From Botrytis cinerea B05.10 (taxonomy: Eukaryota; Ascomycota; Leotiomycetes; Helotiales; Sclerotiniaceae), in contig NC_037315.1 in the NCBI RefSeq assembly GCF_000143535.2, positions 744,001 to 808,000 on the forward strand: a stretch of DNA of 64,000 bases, given 5' to 3'. Positions 12,044-23,634 of the stretch are shown piece after piece. The position numbers and the translations under genes are program-made. Each line of letters starts with the position of its first letter. The first letter of the stretch is position 1. The notes below the pieces were generated by a model. That model had not been told where the DNA came from and searched no databases. It was given only the letters and a program-made list of their open reading frames with translations.

Positions 12044-13751
12044 ATTTACGAAAATGATGAAGAATTTGTGGGTCTCCCTATAAGGACATCGGGAGAAGAG
12101 ACATTCATGAGAGTTTTGGGATACGACCTGGAAGAATGATGGATTAGCCGAATGGATTGAGATAAATATATTGCTTAGGTGCATTCAGTAACTCTTTACT
12201 AACTGGAGGAAACTCTAGCACAACTCAGAATGCACCTCTAATAAGTATGCACATCACTTTGTGGCCGTACAGAATAATTGAGATGTACACAATAGAACAC
12301 TGCATATGCACTGCCGGGCTACCATTGAACCCATCGGTGTCGACTCCGAGATTCTCGTATGGCCTATCAAGAATGATTGTCCTATGTGATTGAAAGAATC
12401 TAATTAGTCGTGCCAGTAAGAGTAAATAAAAGAGTCATTGTAACATTAATGTGTTGTACAAAGAAGTCTTCAGCGAATTTTGATAGGAATTGCGATATAC
12501 TATATGCGTGCGACAAAAGCAGCATATTCACGTATATTATATACAAGCCTTCGAGCATATTACTGATGAAGGCGAAATGTAATAGTGAAGCTGAATTGAA
12601 TTGGGCTGAGTTTGAGCAGTGGTTTGAACTTGTGTAGTATAGCTACACGAAAGAGGATTGGAAGATGATTTTGTAGGAACTTCAAAATTGACTAATTGGA
12701 TAGGCGAAAGCTCGAATAGTTAAATAGGTCTGGTATCTTCATGACATAACTGGGTAATATACATGTTCGGAATCATTCTGATGATCCGCCAGATCTGGCG
12801 CAAGCCTCCAGGCGAGTATGGGGTTCCTTTCCAAATTTGGATGGTTTGGATGAGATGAATAGCGTGGATTATATTGAATGTACAGTTTAAAAACTTGGGC
12901 AACGACGAGTCTGACATACTATCCTATTGGGACTCTTAGAAAGTTCGCAAACAAGAGCCACGGATGGCTTTCATTCAATTACCACTTGTTTGTTTTATTG
13001 ATCTCTGCTGGTATATATTCTCTTTGGCTTTTATCTCGGTCACAGCCTGCCCTTTGGTCGGCGGTGGAGAACCGACGAACCATTCAAGCATCACTTTCGT
13101 GAGACCCGTTAGTTTTAGATGACCACAAGACTATTTTGCTGAAATTTTTATCAAGCTTATTGTAATTCTGTTATGGTTCAATATTCAATACACAATTTCG
13201 ACACTCTACAAATATATCATCGTTTCACATCGATTCTTACAATAATAAACACATTCTTGTCATCACGAAGAATCATTACAGTAGCGAATAAACATGGCAC
13301 AGCGAGTCGATGTTTTTTGGTATCAACTGCCAGATAATTCAATCGCTCTCACCGAAGAAGAAACTGAAGATACATTTTCTTCCAAGCAAGATGGAAAATG
13401 AGAGATTGTTTTTGGCCCGTACAAAGAGGCGGAGAGAGTTTTAGGGACATAGGACTGTGGTGATGAGTCAAGTTCTCTTCAAAAGCTAGCGAAAACATGG
13501 ATGGCACAAGATACCACAGGGACAAATGAAAAAAAAAAAATGGAAAATAAGAAAAGCAGATAAAAAAAACTGAGATATAACTTAAACTGCATCCATGAAA
13601 GCTATTATTTATCAATACGCGTATGTTCTAGACGTAGAAAAAAACCATATCCGTCATCGACTACCTAAACACTGAAAGTCACTTGAGCCTTGAATGGAAT
13701 GAATCGTCTTATGATATTCTCAATGCTCGTGCGGATAGGCTCCTATCTGAA
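12044..13751. other. Intergenic, AT-rich
   Basis: No supported gene. ORFs at 12410-12637 and 12878-13102 lack coding character. A 35-codon ATG ORF at 13293-13400 has a plausible start but could not be spliced to the coding-like frame that opens at 13638. Confidence 0.45.
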
Positions 13752-14006
13752 ATGTTGATATCTCGATACAAGACGAAGTATAAGGAATTAAAGAAGGCGC
13801 TCAAAGAGGCAAAGGAAGAGAACGTGGATGGAAAAATTGAAGATGCCTCCGCAGCCGTGAAGAGAACGGATTCGAAGATCAAGAGTTTGAACTCCTCCAT
13901 TGAGAAATACACCAGCAAGAGTAGGGGTTATGAGAAGAAATATGATGAGGAGTTCAACGGAGGATGTAGAGCCAATGATAAGAAGAGCAAAGCAGTGGAT
14001 GAATAG
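13752..14006 (+). CDS. Small lysine/glutamate-rich coiled-coil protein (hypothetical)
   Basis: An 84-codon ORF from the ATG at 13752. The same frame is open upstream to 13638 without another ATG, so a missing 5' exon is possible. The product is almost entirely K, E, S and D with heptad-like spacing (KTKYKELKKALKEAKEENV, then KSLNSSIEKYTSK), predicting an alpha-helical coiled coil. It ends in a basic/acidic tail. I do not recognise a family. Strong strand-specific composition supports coding. No neighbour suggests a role. Confidence 0.35.
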   Translation: MLISRYKTKYKELKKALKEAKEENVDGKIEDASAAVKRTDSKIKSLNSSIEKYTSKSRGYEKKYDEEFNGGCRANDKKSKAVDE

Positions 14007-14666
14007 TAGCCAGTGGGATAAAGATGAGGGAGTATGTCTAAAATCGAGTGGAGAGTAGATCACAGCTGTAGTAGAACAAACTTGAAAGTTGGATATACAC
14101 GGACTTAAAGGGTTTTTATTATTCCTCAATTATTATTCATTAAATACTGCCTTCTTTATTAAACTCGCCTTATAGCTCTTTGCTAAATCTTATTGTCAAC
14201 AAATAATAAATAACCAAGTCATTTATAGATGATGGGACTTCAAGGCTTGTATATTACTATAAAATGATAGTAGATCATGGAAACTCTGTGAAAGTTTAGG
14301 GCATGCCATTATTCATTGTTCTGAGGATCCGGCTTATATGGAGACTTTCATATGACAGGAACAAAGTAGCTAGGATTCAGTCGCTTATCAGTCAATCTAG
14401 TATGTAAACTGGCCATTCGAAGAATCGAATATGAATATCCCAGAAAATCCAAGAGCGAAACGACTTCAAGAATGAGGTGTAAATTGAATAGCGTTCACTA
14501 AACGCTCTTATTATTTCATAAAGACATACTACCGCCCAAAACTCCAAAAGGTGAACGCAACTAAGAACTCCTTGACGTACTTCACTCGTCTTGAGCAGTC
14601 TATCTCGTCCCATATATCCAGCAACCAGCCTAAACACCTTTGATATTCTCCGTGCCATCTCGTAAA
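14007..14666. other. Intergenic, convergent 3' flanks
   Basis: Tail-to-tail spacer between the coiled-coil ORF (+) and the bZIP gene (-). AT-rich, with no recognised element. Confidence 0.55.
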
Positions 14667-15635
14667 TCATAGTAACTCATCACTGCCACTTGCGACACTG
14701 TTCTCGATTGCATCCAGTATTGCGCTCTCCTCAAAAACTGGTCCTTGCCCATCGCACTTCGCAGCGTTCTTCAGCCTTTCACTAACAATTCCTACATCCA
14801 CCAGACCTTGCTTGTACAGCGGATGTTTGATAATATAGTCCCACGTCGCACCCGCAGCCAACAACCTTTCCCCCTTATCACTTGTTACAATTCGATGGCT
14901 GGGAAATTTATTGTCGTGCGCATGTAGAACCTCGGTGTAGAAGTCCGTAGGTGTATACTTCATGGGCCCGACATTCGATAGAGGTTGCGGACTTCCATGA
15001 TTAGAATGCCTCGATGTCGCTTTCAATATTTCATTTTCCGTCGCGGCTTTTGTAAGCTGTAGTTTCAAGCGCTCGTTTTCTTGAGCCAGATCTCCGGTAT
15101 TTTTTTCCAATGCCGCAAGCTTGGCTTCTAACTCTTTTACATGTCGCTCTTTGCGTTCGCGGAAGGCTCGTTGTCTGATTTCTCAGGTCTTAGCATAGTA
15201 TGGGATGGAGTGAAGCTTCAAAATGAGTGAGCTCAAAGAGATGGTCTTACGCTTGGCGGTTTTGGGCTTTGCGCCGGGATTGTGCCGGAGTCAAATTCTC
15301 CTCTTCGTCGCTATCTCGTCGCATCGCATCGTCCATTACGTCGGTAGGCATCTCGGTATACATGGGATGGGAGATCGACGGTTTGTGCTGTGAAAGCGGG
15401 GTTGTGACGTTGGGAATGCGCGAGTCGTACTGATTGGCATAATCATAGGGTTGGAACTGATCAAAGGCATCCTGCTGTGTGATGTTAGCAGGAACATTCT
15501 GCTCACAGGAGATGGGAGAAATACAGGCGGAGAGTTGCTGAATTCATCGGTAGTTGATGCGTTTGTATGAGTTGGGGTAGGAGGGAGGAGAGGGAAAAAC
15601 GACTGAGCATTCGGAGTGTAATATGAATAATCCAT
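14667..15635 (-). CDS. Yap/AP-1-like bZIP transcription factor
   Basis: Exons, in gene order, are 15635-15525, 15474-15251 and 15174-14667, giving 280 aa; introns are 50 and 76 nt. Intron 2 falls inside the bZIP: the basic region reads RRKAQNRQAQRAFRERKE, with N-x3-Q-A-x2-A/F residues of the Yap subclass, and is followed by a leucine zipper (LEAKLAALEKN, then ENERLKLQLTKA). The N terminus is a P/S/T/Y-rich region. The C-terminal ~110 residues form a conserved fungal domain (YTPTDFYTEVL, GERLLAAGATWDYI, CDGQGPVFEE) that I recall from small Yap-like regulators such as RsmA/Fcr3, as opposed to the redox-sensing Yap1. It lacks the paired cysteine-rich domains of Yap1. Expected role: nuclear regulator of stress or secondary metabolism; the targets are unknown. 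Confidence 0.9.
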
Positions 15636-15844
15636 CTTGTATCTTGTATGTTGAGAGGAGATCGATACGCCAAGAGCGTTATCGAGTACGAGCTATACTA
15701 TCAAACAGTATTTAATATCTTCAACGAGAGATATCTTTCCGATTGTATCGATATATTCGCCCGCTTCCACAATGATATGAACTCCTAGAATGAATTCGCT
15801 GGCTTGAGAAGGCTTGTGAGGTCGTAGATGCTTGGAGCATTTGT

Positions 15845-15867
15845 GGATATGGATATGGATATGGATA
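15845..15867. repeat. GGATAT hexanucleotide tract
   Basis: Almost four perfect tandem copies of GGATAT upstream of the bZIP gene. Simple sequence repeat, probably length-variable between strains. Confidence 0.8.
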
Positions 15868-17990
15868 ATAAGGTTACACGCTAGGAACCCTGGGATTTGG
15901 TAAGGATGGCGACAAAAACGCCTGAGCATCACAAATCTTCCCCCCTTCAATAAATTCGGCAAAACAGGATAGCATCCTATTGCACAGATACTACATGCTT
16001 ATCCCACTCCAAGTGTTTTGCAGACTTGTACGTTTGATGCCAGGAATGTCAATCATGAGACCTCTGCACTTATATCCCCGTGAGTAAGTATGCTAATTGC
16101 ATGATATGTGTAATTACCCATGAGCCCTATGTCTCATTAGACGATTACCGTATGTTTCGACGAAAACTTGGGCATGGTCGACGAGAAGAACAGCTTTTTG
16201 TGTTTTTGAGAGCAAGCTGCCTGTGAGTCTATCATAATTGGAACACAAGTAACAGGTTCATGAGGGACTGATCCGATATCTGATCTGATACTAGAGTATA
16301 TTCATCTCACAGATTTTCTGACATCACATTCGCACGGTTTCAGACTGAGTGCTTTCGAGAGAGAAGGAGACGGTTCATTCCATAAGCGGTGCTGACTCAT
16401 CGCGCGACCAATCTTCATAAGTTTTTACGCGATCAAAGGTAATGCCCGATATCAACGTTACATACAAGTACAACGTTAGACTCTCAGCAGTACTATCTCA
16501 CATCGTGAACCAGTTTAATCTCTGGATCGGACCAGTATCTCGAATGGCGCCTACTGACTAGACATATTAGGCATGGCCATAATTCCCTTGTTAGTATGAG
16601 TTTTCTTACATACTTGGACGCATTCAGCTTCGGCATATCAGCAGATTCGAATGGCTACACGTATGCTGGCATGATAAAAGCCATAATTTCTTCCGGGACG
16701 ACAGTCCCCTCTACAATGACCATTTTGGAACATATGTGATCATACACCTCAGCCAAGCTTTCGACTTGGTGGTACAATTTTCAATACACCCTAATGACTG
16801 GTAGTGGCGTCAGAGCTGTTTAGACGACTCTATTGTCACGTTCTCCACGGGGAAGAGATAATCTATGTAACCGCGTGGCCACAAGATCCCCACAGTCTGC
16901 AGTATAGTATTGCCTAGCGCAGAGAGAGCTAGCACTCAAAGGCAATCTTGATCTGTGGTTATGGCGGAAAGACAAGACAATCATCGTAAATATAATTTCA
17001 TGGTCGCCGAGACGTACCAAACCAACGACGCTGAAGCGGAAATATCATCAAGACATGTTGTCTTAATAGATTGCCACAACCATATATAATGAACTACGTG
17101 ACATCAGTTGTCATCGATCTTTTGGCCTACCGTATTCCATATTGTCTAATGGTATAATGGTCGAAACCCTCTGTCGATTGTGAATTGAGTTCTCTTCGAC
17201 TAAGGTATAATAAGTAGCCCATTTCCCCACAACCGTTTCAAGAAAGGCTATTTAATTAGAGTTGCTTGTTAGATTGCCCATATGCTATTCTTTCATTTCT
17301 CAAATTTTCTGGATGTCAATAATTCAATTTCCTTGAGGTTCAACAACTAGTGTCATTAACTTTGGCTGCGCTTCTGTCTTAGAGTCAATACTCACTTCTT
17401 CAAGCGTGTACAGATCACTCAATTAATCGTGAGAATTTGAATGAATATTTTGGCCAAGATTGATATCGTCGCACAGCAGTTGGTAGTGCATTTCCATTCC
17501 ATGGATGCCAGCTTCTCTGGGGCGCAAGGGCATGGAGGGTCAAAAGCCGGCCTTCGAATATTCCAAGTAAGGAGATATATCTTCGTTCCGTCCTCTCACT
17601 TAATCACCTCACACACTTGCCAGTAGTTTATGAAGCTACCTAATGATTTTTTAACCTATATTTTTCAATAATCTAATCGGTGCCCATCAAAGAGGCCATA
17701 TTCTTGTTTTTGATTGAAAGGTAGCACAAGTAGAGTTCCAGTTGAGCAATCAAAGTCTGTTCTCTCTTGAGGGCATGTTCAGGTGTGGCAACCGACCTCC
17801 TCGTATCTGCATTCATTATCTAAAGTTCAGGAACAAGCAATACCCGATATCTGTATGCAACGATACAAGAAACCGCTTGATATATGATTCAATCTGCTGT
17901 GTATATTCATCGAATAAGACAAATATCAGCAGCCACGTTAAGCATGCGGTCATAATTCCTCCCAATCCCTAAGGGCAGTGGTCTGTAGAA

Positions 17991-18014
17991 GGATTCGTGG
18001 GTTCGAACGAATCC
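17991..18014. repeat. Perfect 8-bp hairpin with GTTCGA loop
   Basis: GGATTCGT at 17991-17998 pairs with ACGAATCC at 18007-18014 around an 8-nt loop containing GTTCGA. A run of T residues interrupted by one A follows about 20 nt later. It resembles a tRNA T arm next to a Pol III terminator, but no tRNA body fits around it. Confidence 0.5.
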
Positions 18015-18350
18015 CTCAAGTGGCGTCCAATTTTTATTTTTTTTGGACATTTTTATCATTTCAGGATAAGGAGCTATATTCAAAAGTGATAATCTGCATT
18101 GTGAGCACTCTTTGATCACGTAGGGTGTGACTTGAGTGAGGCTATTCGCGGGTCCACTATGCTCCTTCCCTCTTCGACAGACGTTTAGAACATTGGAGCT
18201 GTAGCATCTTTCAATGCATTCGGGACATTAAATTTGTTGAACAGTTCAAATTGTCTATATACATGAGAATGTCCACAAGATTTGAAAGTGATTAGTTGTA
18301 ATTCAGATGATCTATTTTAAAAGCTGCTAAATAAATTGCTTCGAAACTAT

Positions 18351-19369
18351 TTACTGGGTTCCTTCTGGGAATCCAGAACAGTCATCGTCTTCATTACCGT
18401 TATCCGCCCAAATATTGAAGCTCGTTTCTCGGGACGATTTCTTTCGAGCGGTGGTTGCTTCCTTCGTCGTTTTCCGCAGCTGCCATTCGGTAAGGGGCGC
18501 TGCCTCACGAGCAACAGCCAATAAGCCTTTTTATGGTTCTGCTTTGGGCTCCAACTAAATTTCTGGCAGCTCTCTAGCGTGAGCACGATAAGAGCTTTTA
18601 GAGTCAAGCTTGCGCCATTGCCAGCATGGCGAAGAGAATCATAGCAATATCGGATGTGAAAGAATTTTCAGAATCACCCAGAGACATGCTCTCATCTCTT
18701 CCTTGAAAAGACGCCTAAATGTATCGCGTGTATCAACTACGAAGTCTTTTTGGAACTCTCTTAGATCCGGCATCAGTGCCATATTTCTCAAAATAACAAG
18801 TCATGGAAAATCCCGTTAGCTATCAGGATCACTTGACTGTTCTCTATTGACTGAGGGGAAGGGATTCCAGTTCGTAAGTCCCATTGCAACAAATCCTTGA
18901 CTTTATTTTCTTCCATTTATTCGGCCTCGCCACATCGAAATCTTTTGCTTATCTCTTTGAAACAGTGGAGTTCAAAGATGTATGTCGATAGGAGCTTATT
19001 CGTGTCAGACCTCGGATATTGCTTTGAAATTTCAAGGTCTCTAGTATCCAGCGTACAGATGCCGATATCGTTGAGCTGGGTTTGCTCCTTGCTCATCCCG
19101 AGGTCGATGGATACAACTATGTAGTCTCTAAAAGTATCGGGGCTGTCAGCCCGAAAAGGTTGGCAATTGCATTGTGGCATTTGTAATAGCACTTCAGAGG
19201 GAAATTCAAAATTTTGTTTAAGTGTTTGGAGGACTTTATCCTCTCGACATGGTTGGCAATAGGCCTCTGAAGTTTTGCAGCTTCCTGTTCGAAGAATGTT
19301 TAAATCCTTGAGATGCAAAGCTTTTTTCGAGGCATTTGTTTCGGGCGGTGCGGTAATAGGTGCTAACAT
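18351..19369 (-). pseudogene. Decayed Gfd2/YDR514C-like (DEDDh nuclease-fold) gene
   Basis: Read on the minus strand, consecutive segments in changing frames follow the order of the fungal Gfd2/YDR514C-like domain. Segments, 5' to 3': a first block with YIVVSIDLG and QLNDIGICTLDTRDL (19369-18920); an in-frame TAA at 18919-18917; a block ending NSQVILIANGIFHDLLF; a frame change near 18795; MPDLREFQKDFVVDTRDTF; a frame change near 18690; SENSFTSDIAMIL; a frame change near 18625; HAGNGASLTLKALIVL; and, after another break, a disordered tail ending FPEGTQ then TAA at 18353-18351. Each fragment keeps a domain landmark, so this is a real gene that has broken. The expected D-x-E of the nuclease motif reads D-x-G, and AGNDA reads AGNGA, so catalysis was probably lost as well. 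The family name is from memory; the frame breaks are seen directly. Some breaks could be unrecognised introns. Confidence 0.65.
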
Positions 19370-19931
19370 AGCTAGATAAGTGTGACATAATTAGATATTA
19401 TAAAATGATTAAATATTGTAAGATAGTAAGAGAATTGTGAGGTAGCTAAGTGACCATGTAATATACTGTGAAAAAGCAGACGATTAACGTCTTTGATAAC
19501 AACAAGAGAGGGGGGACCTGAAAAGATTTATACGAAGCATACTCAGTCTGGCTAGAAATCTACTAATTCACTAGGTTAGGCCTAACACTAGGTGGTAGTT
19601 TACGTGCGGGCTCATACATTATTAATAGTGCGTTCAGTAATCTAATTTAGATAGAAACTTTTAACTCTCCGCTACATGTAAATCACTGGGCAACCCTTAA
19701 AATCATAGTGCATTTCGTACATGGATCAACCGGAGATGAAATCGATATGTCATGTGAAACCTTTTTGCAATCTTGAAATAGTGTAAAATTCCTCATATTT
19801 AACGACTATCCAAAAGCTTTACCCTCCCAGACATAGTCCAATAGTGACCAATACCGGTACCAGAGCGCGATATTGTGATATAGCTGACTGTATCACTCAT
19901 ATTACAAGAACAAGTGACGCAAATTCTTATC
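19370..19931. other. Intergenic
   Basis: AT-rich; contains the near-palindrome CTAGGTTAGG/CCTAACACTAG at 19571-19591 (core GTTAGGCCTAAC is perfect). Nothing else recognised. Confidence 0.5.
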
Positions 19932-20285
19932 TTAAATTTTTCTTCGTTTCTCCGAGCTCTCGCTCCCTGCTGGACTTTTCCCTCTCCATCGCTTCGCTTC
20001 TTTAATTGACTTTCCTGCTGCTATCGCCGCCCATATTTTCTCCTCTTCTTCCTCAACCATACGTTTTTCGAGTTTCCGACAAGCTTGATTGAGACTCTCT
20101 ATGAGCTCTAGAGAAAGATCCTCGCGTCCCGGAAGTTTCGAGTGGTCACTTTCCGAGTCCGAGAATGAGGCGGATAGGGGACTCGGTCCAGGCGCCATCT
20201 TTGGATTAAGCCTGAAAGCTAACTGGGAATGATACATTGTAGAGGCGTTATTTGTATTTGATGTTTTGAGATTTTGAGGTTCCAT
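19932..20285 (-). CDS. Small charged hypothetical protein, 117 aa
   Basis: Intronless ORF from the ATG at 20285. The first ~45 residues are N/S/T/P-rich. Residues ~55-95 form a charged helix (LELIESLNQACRKLEKRM, then EEEEEKIWAAIAAGKS), and the C terminus is basic (SSEKRRKI), resembling a nuclear localisation signal. No family recognised. The compositional order, the A-rich ATG context and the clear stop suggest a real gene, but there is no neighbour to explain it. It could be lineage-specific. Confidence 0.5.
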   Translation of the reverse strand: MEPQNLKTSNTNNASTMYHSQLAFRLNPKMAPGPSPLSASFSDSESDHSKLPGREDLSLELIESLNQACRKLEKRMVEEEEEKIWAAIAAGKSIKEAKRWRGKSPAGSESSEKRRKI

Positions 20286-21448
20286 GTTAATGAAGATGAT
20301 GAGAATGCATCCAAGGTTGTTAAATATTCTAGAAGAGGATACTGCGAGATGTACGGGATTTCCTGCTTCGGTACGGCGTCGTTATGTGAAAAAAGAAACG
20401 GTGGTATATCGAGTGTAATTGACCAGAGCTAAATGAGAATATATGTGTGTCACCTATGGTATCAGTGATGTGGATTTTAAAGTATACTTAGTGTCGATAA
20501 TTGAATACCGTAAAAGTGAATGTGGACGAAGCTAGGTATGGTAGGCCACCCAAGCTGCTCGGCTAAGCGAACTCTAGTACAAGACGAACTTCATTACTAA
20601 GAGATTGAATGAAGCTAAATTTACTACGGTACACGTACGACATAAGCTTTTTCGGTCTTTCATGATCAACATGACAGTTTCGGGCTGTGGGGAAAAGAGA
20701 GGAGAATGGAAAGTTGAAAGATAGGGGAATTTGGATTTGGGCTTCTCCCAAGGATCTGAAATATCTGGAAACCCGATGAAAGTGAGGCTCTGTATTCTGG
20801 TTGCTTTTTGAACCTCAGTTCAATTAAAACACCTAGACCTTGTGAAAAGCTTATGGCTATCCTGAAGCTCTGTGAGATGGCATAACACAAACATCTAGAT
20901 CCAACTAGACACAGGGGCTTGCCCCAAATATCTCGAAGTCTCCACACTTTCTTACAACTATTTCATGAGCTTAGAAATTAACACCCCAAGAGCTTACTTG
21001 CACCTCTTCATTTAAGACACAGTTCTATAGAGGTTTCTGGGCTTTCGAAGAAACCAGAAATCATTGGATACTCCTTTTTTCCCCCACCAGTTTCCTCTTT
21101 ATTAGTGAGTGAATTTTATTCACATTGACTTACGGATGGTGATTTGCGAGAGTTTCATTGGATCGGAACTTTTCTTGATGAGTTTCATGAATTTCTTTCA
21201 CAATTCAATATCTTATTGCTGGAAAATACTATCTATTTCTGCAACAATCCGATTGTGCTGTGAGCGTTTCATGTTACAACCCACAAAGGCAGGTGCTTAT
21301 GTATATCATCCACTACATAAGTGTCGAAAACGGGCTGAAATAAACACACCAGTTTACATCCATCCCTCTACTCCATTATCACTACAACCAAAATCCAAAA
21401 AATCTACTTTCAATCACAAGCACCACATCACATCACACATTCTTCTCG
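20286..21448. other. Intergenic between divergent small ORFs
   Basis: Spacer between the 117-aa ORF (-) and the 71-aa ORF (+). The 21350-21448 part is C/A-rich with little G, like a fungal 5' leader. No other feature. Confidence 0.5.
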
Positions 21449-21664
21449 ATGTCTGCGATATCTAAGATGCCAACACAGAAGCAATACTCTGACAAACTTC
21501 TCGACCTTAAACTTCAAATGAAGAGAGCATCAATCAGAAAAATCAATGCAGAAACCAGGAAAATAAAGGCAGAAGCAAAATGGTTAGATGCACAAACAAA
21601 AAGCGTCGTCATTTTCAACAAACAGGCCAAACAAGCTGCCAACGGTAGCAATCCAGATACATGA
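21449..21664 (+). CDS. Small basic helical protein, 71 aa (hypothetical)
   Basis: Intronless ORF with its start directly after a CA/CT-rich leader (CACATCACACATTCTTCTCG), a typical fungal leader. The product is rich in K, Q, A and S and predicted to be one long amphipathic helix (YSDKLLDLKLQMKRAS, NAETRKIKAEAKWLD). No family recognised. Size and composition are compatible with a lineage-specific peptide. Chance ORF remains possible. Confidence 0.4.
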   Translation: MSAISKMPTQKQYSDKLLDLKLQMKRASIRKINAETRKIKAEAKWLDAQTKSVVIFNKQAKQAANGSNPDT

Positions 21665-22807
21665 AGGGAATTCAGGAGATGGAATTTGACTCGGGGTGCT
21701 TTTTGAGGAATTGAATCGTGGTATGAGAATTTTCTTAGAGGCGTGGTCAGCGAGGAGGATGCGAAGGGTGCGGATGGGTGGTAGGTGAAAAGAACTTCTC
21801 ATTCAGGATGATGGTTCTTTTGGTGGTTGATAGAAGATCCCTCTTTCCGTTGCTCCTAATCATACCCAAGGTGTAATTTGAGTGCTTTCAACTGTCTTTA
21901 TCTCTTGCTTCATAAGTTTTGCTCTCCCTTAAATGACGTGAAGTCTTGAGTGACTGTATGAACAATTCTAATTACAATACCCTAAGCAACGTTATTAGAT
22001 TTCTGTAGCATAGTTGATATCGACGTATAGTGGAAGTTCAGGGGAGCTCTGAGAATTTTGCCATCAAACCTGTGAAACAGCCTTTGTTCTCATGATGCAG
22101 AAGTGCTATCCTATCGTTTTCGATTCCTATCAGAAAAGGTGGTAACATCTTTGATAAAATACTATCATGCTTGGAATTCAACATTATAGCTCAGTACTAT
22201 TGGTGTTTGTCATTGAAAATGGAAAACGAACTAGTGATCAAACATAGTAAAATCAAAATTCCTTGTGGAATATGCTTGCTACTTCAATGTCTTGTTTCTG
22301 CTTGCAAGATATTGTTTCACTAACGACTGATCAGATACCAATAAGACGATAACCTGCAGTATTTAGAGTTATACATAGTATCTAATACTACAGTCCAGGC
22401 CATTTCTATAAGGTATTTAAACTGTAGAGGTGCAGACCTTTGTATAGCCACATTTTGAATGGTCAAAAACATTGATAATTTGATCGTCAGGCCTTCAGCC
22501 CAAACAGTGAATAGTTAAGATTGTCTGTTAATCTTTATTACCGTAACAGTCCACCAATTCAGTCAAGAGCAGATAAAAGAAAAACCAAAGTAATAAAACG
22601 ACACGGTTGAAGCTTCCCCAGCAAAATTCCAGCCAATACAAGAGCAGGATCTCGAACCGAGAATCTCCTTTCTACAAAACACAACCACCATCTTTCCAGC
22701 ACAAATTGTTTTTGAATAACTACTCTGAGATAAACCATTCTCTAGACAAGGACTTCTTGATACCAATATTTGTTATTTCTGTACTCCTCGATAATCAATC
22801 TGCCATT
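21665..22807. other. Intergenic
   Basis: AT-rich spacer with no supported gene. It ends in the leader of the cysteine-rich gene at 22808; the frame is open upstream of that ATG but not coding-like. Confidence 0.5.
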
Positions 22808-23634
22808 ATGTCGTCATTTTCTGCGCCCGCCGTTCGCAACGCTACTGGTACCTCTGGTGAGAATAGCGTCACGGCAATCAATATGCGCAATCGAGCGATT
22901 CTCTATGAAAGCAATAATCCCACCAGTTCTTTCAATCCCTCCGTATTGAATTTACTCAACAATATGGTATGTTATCTTCTATCTGCACTCAAATCTGGGG
23001 CTTTCTTTTCATTATCAACGTGGCTCTCGAAGAAATTTCTATCGATCTACTCAAGAGAGAAGGAAAGACTCATCACGCGATACCTTCCCAATTCATTGTA
23101 CTCTTTCCAAGATTTCTAGCTAACGCAATCAAAGCCCAACGACGAAGCTTCCGAGTCCAGATTATTTGCCCGCGCATCCGAGAAAAGAAAATCCCACATC
23201 GACACCACTTTTCTCCTCGATGGCGCAGCCGACATCCTCCAACAGTCTGCTGAAAAATCCCTCGAAGCTTCGAGCGCCCAAAATGAAACCGTTGATGATG
23301 ATAAATTCACAACTCCTTCTTTTTTCCGCTGTTGTCAAGTAAGTGTTCCGCTCTCCCTGCTTAATCTTTGGCCATCACATTGGCCATCTTGTGTTTCACA
23401 TAAGCTAACATATACATATAGTGTCAGCAAACATCCGGTTCGCCAACTTGCCGAAGAGAAGAAGAGAAGATCGGTGTGATCCAAGGAAAAGAGCAGAAAA
23501 TTCTTGTTGTCAATAGTGAATGCGAACATGAGAAGTGTTCTCGATGTGTTAATGTTGATGAGACTGGTGTGCGTGTTGGTGTCAAGCCTTGGGAGTTGGA
23601 GTGGACAGGTCCTGTTATTTCCAAACAGACGTAG
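22808..23634 (+). CDS. Cysteine-rich hypothetical protein, 191 aa, likely zinc-binding
   Basis: Exons 22808-22966, 23135-23338 and 23422-23634, all phase 0; introns are 168 and 83 nt. The N-terminal half is polar and disordered (MSSFSAPAVRNATGT...). The middle has an acidic helix (DTTFLLDGAADILQQSAEKS). The C-terminal third carries C119, C120, C122, C131, C155, H157, C160 and C163. The FRCCQCQQ and CEHEKCSRC clusters look like paired zinc ligands, the last pair being C-x2-C. I do not recognise the family. Both introns have good GT/AG ends, and the joined frame stays open only when they are removed, which supports the model. The start ATG follows a stretch with in-frame upstream ATGs (22607, 22652), so a longer N terminus cannot be excluded. 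Confidence 0.65.

Larger units (their letters stand above)
15636..18350. other. Gene-poor stretch upstream of bZIP gene
   Basis: 2.7 kb without a supported gene. It holds a short (GGATAT)n tract at 15845-15867 and a hairpin followed by a T-run at 17991-18035. The region near 17150-17180 resembles the 5' half of a tRNA but has no matching T arm or 3' acceptor. Short ORFs such as 16820-17020 look random. Confidence 0.5.

Noticed and set aside
13293..13400. 35-codon ORF starting MAQRVDVFWYQL as a possible first exon of the coiled-coil gene
   Set aside because: No donor/acceptor pair joins it in frame to the 13638-14006 segment.
17140..17230. Plus-strand tRNA-like segment (TCCATATTGTCTAATGGTATAATGG)
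   Set aside because: Only the acceptor/D-arm side fits. There is no T arm, B box or matching 3' acceptor within 100 nt.
22640..22680. Minus-strand GGTTCGAGATC resembling a tRNA B box
   Set aside because: The B-box consensus is broken and no stem or A box is present; it sits in the leader of the cysteine-rich gene.
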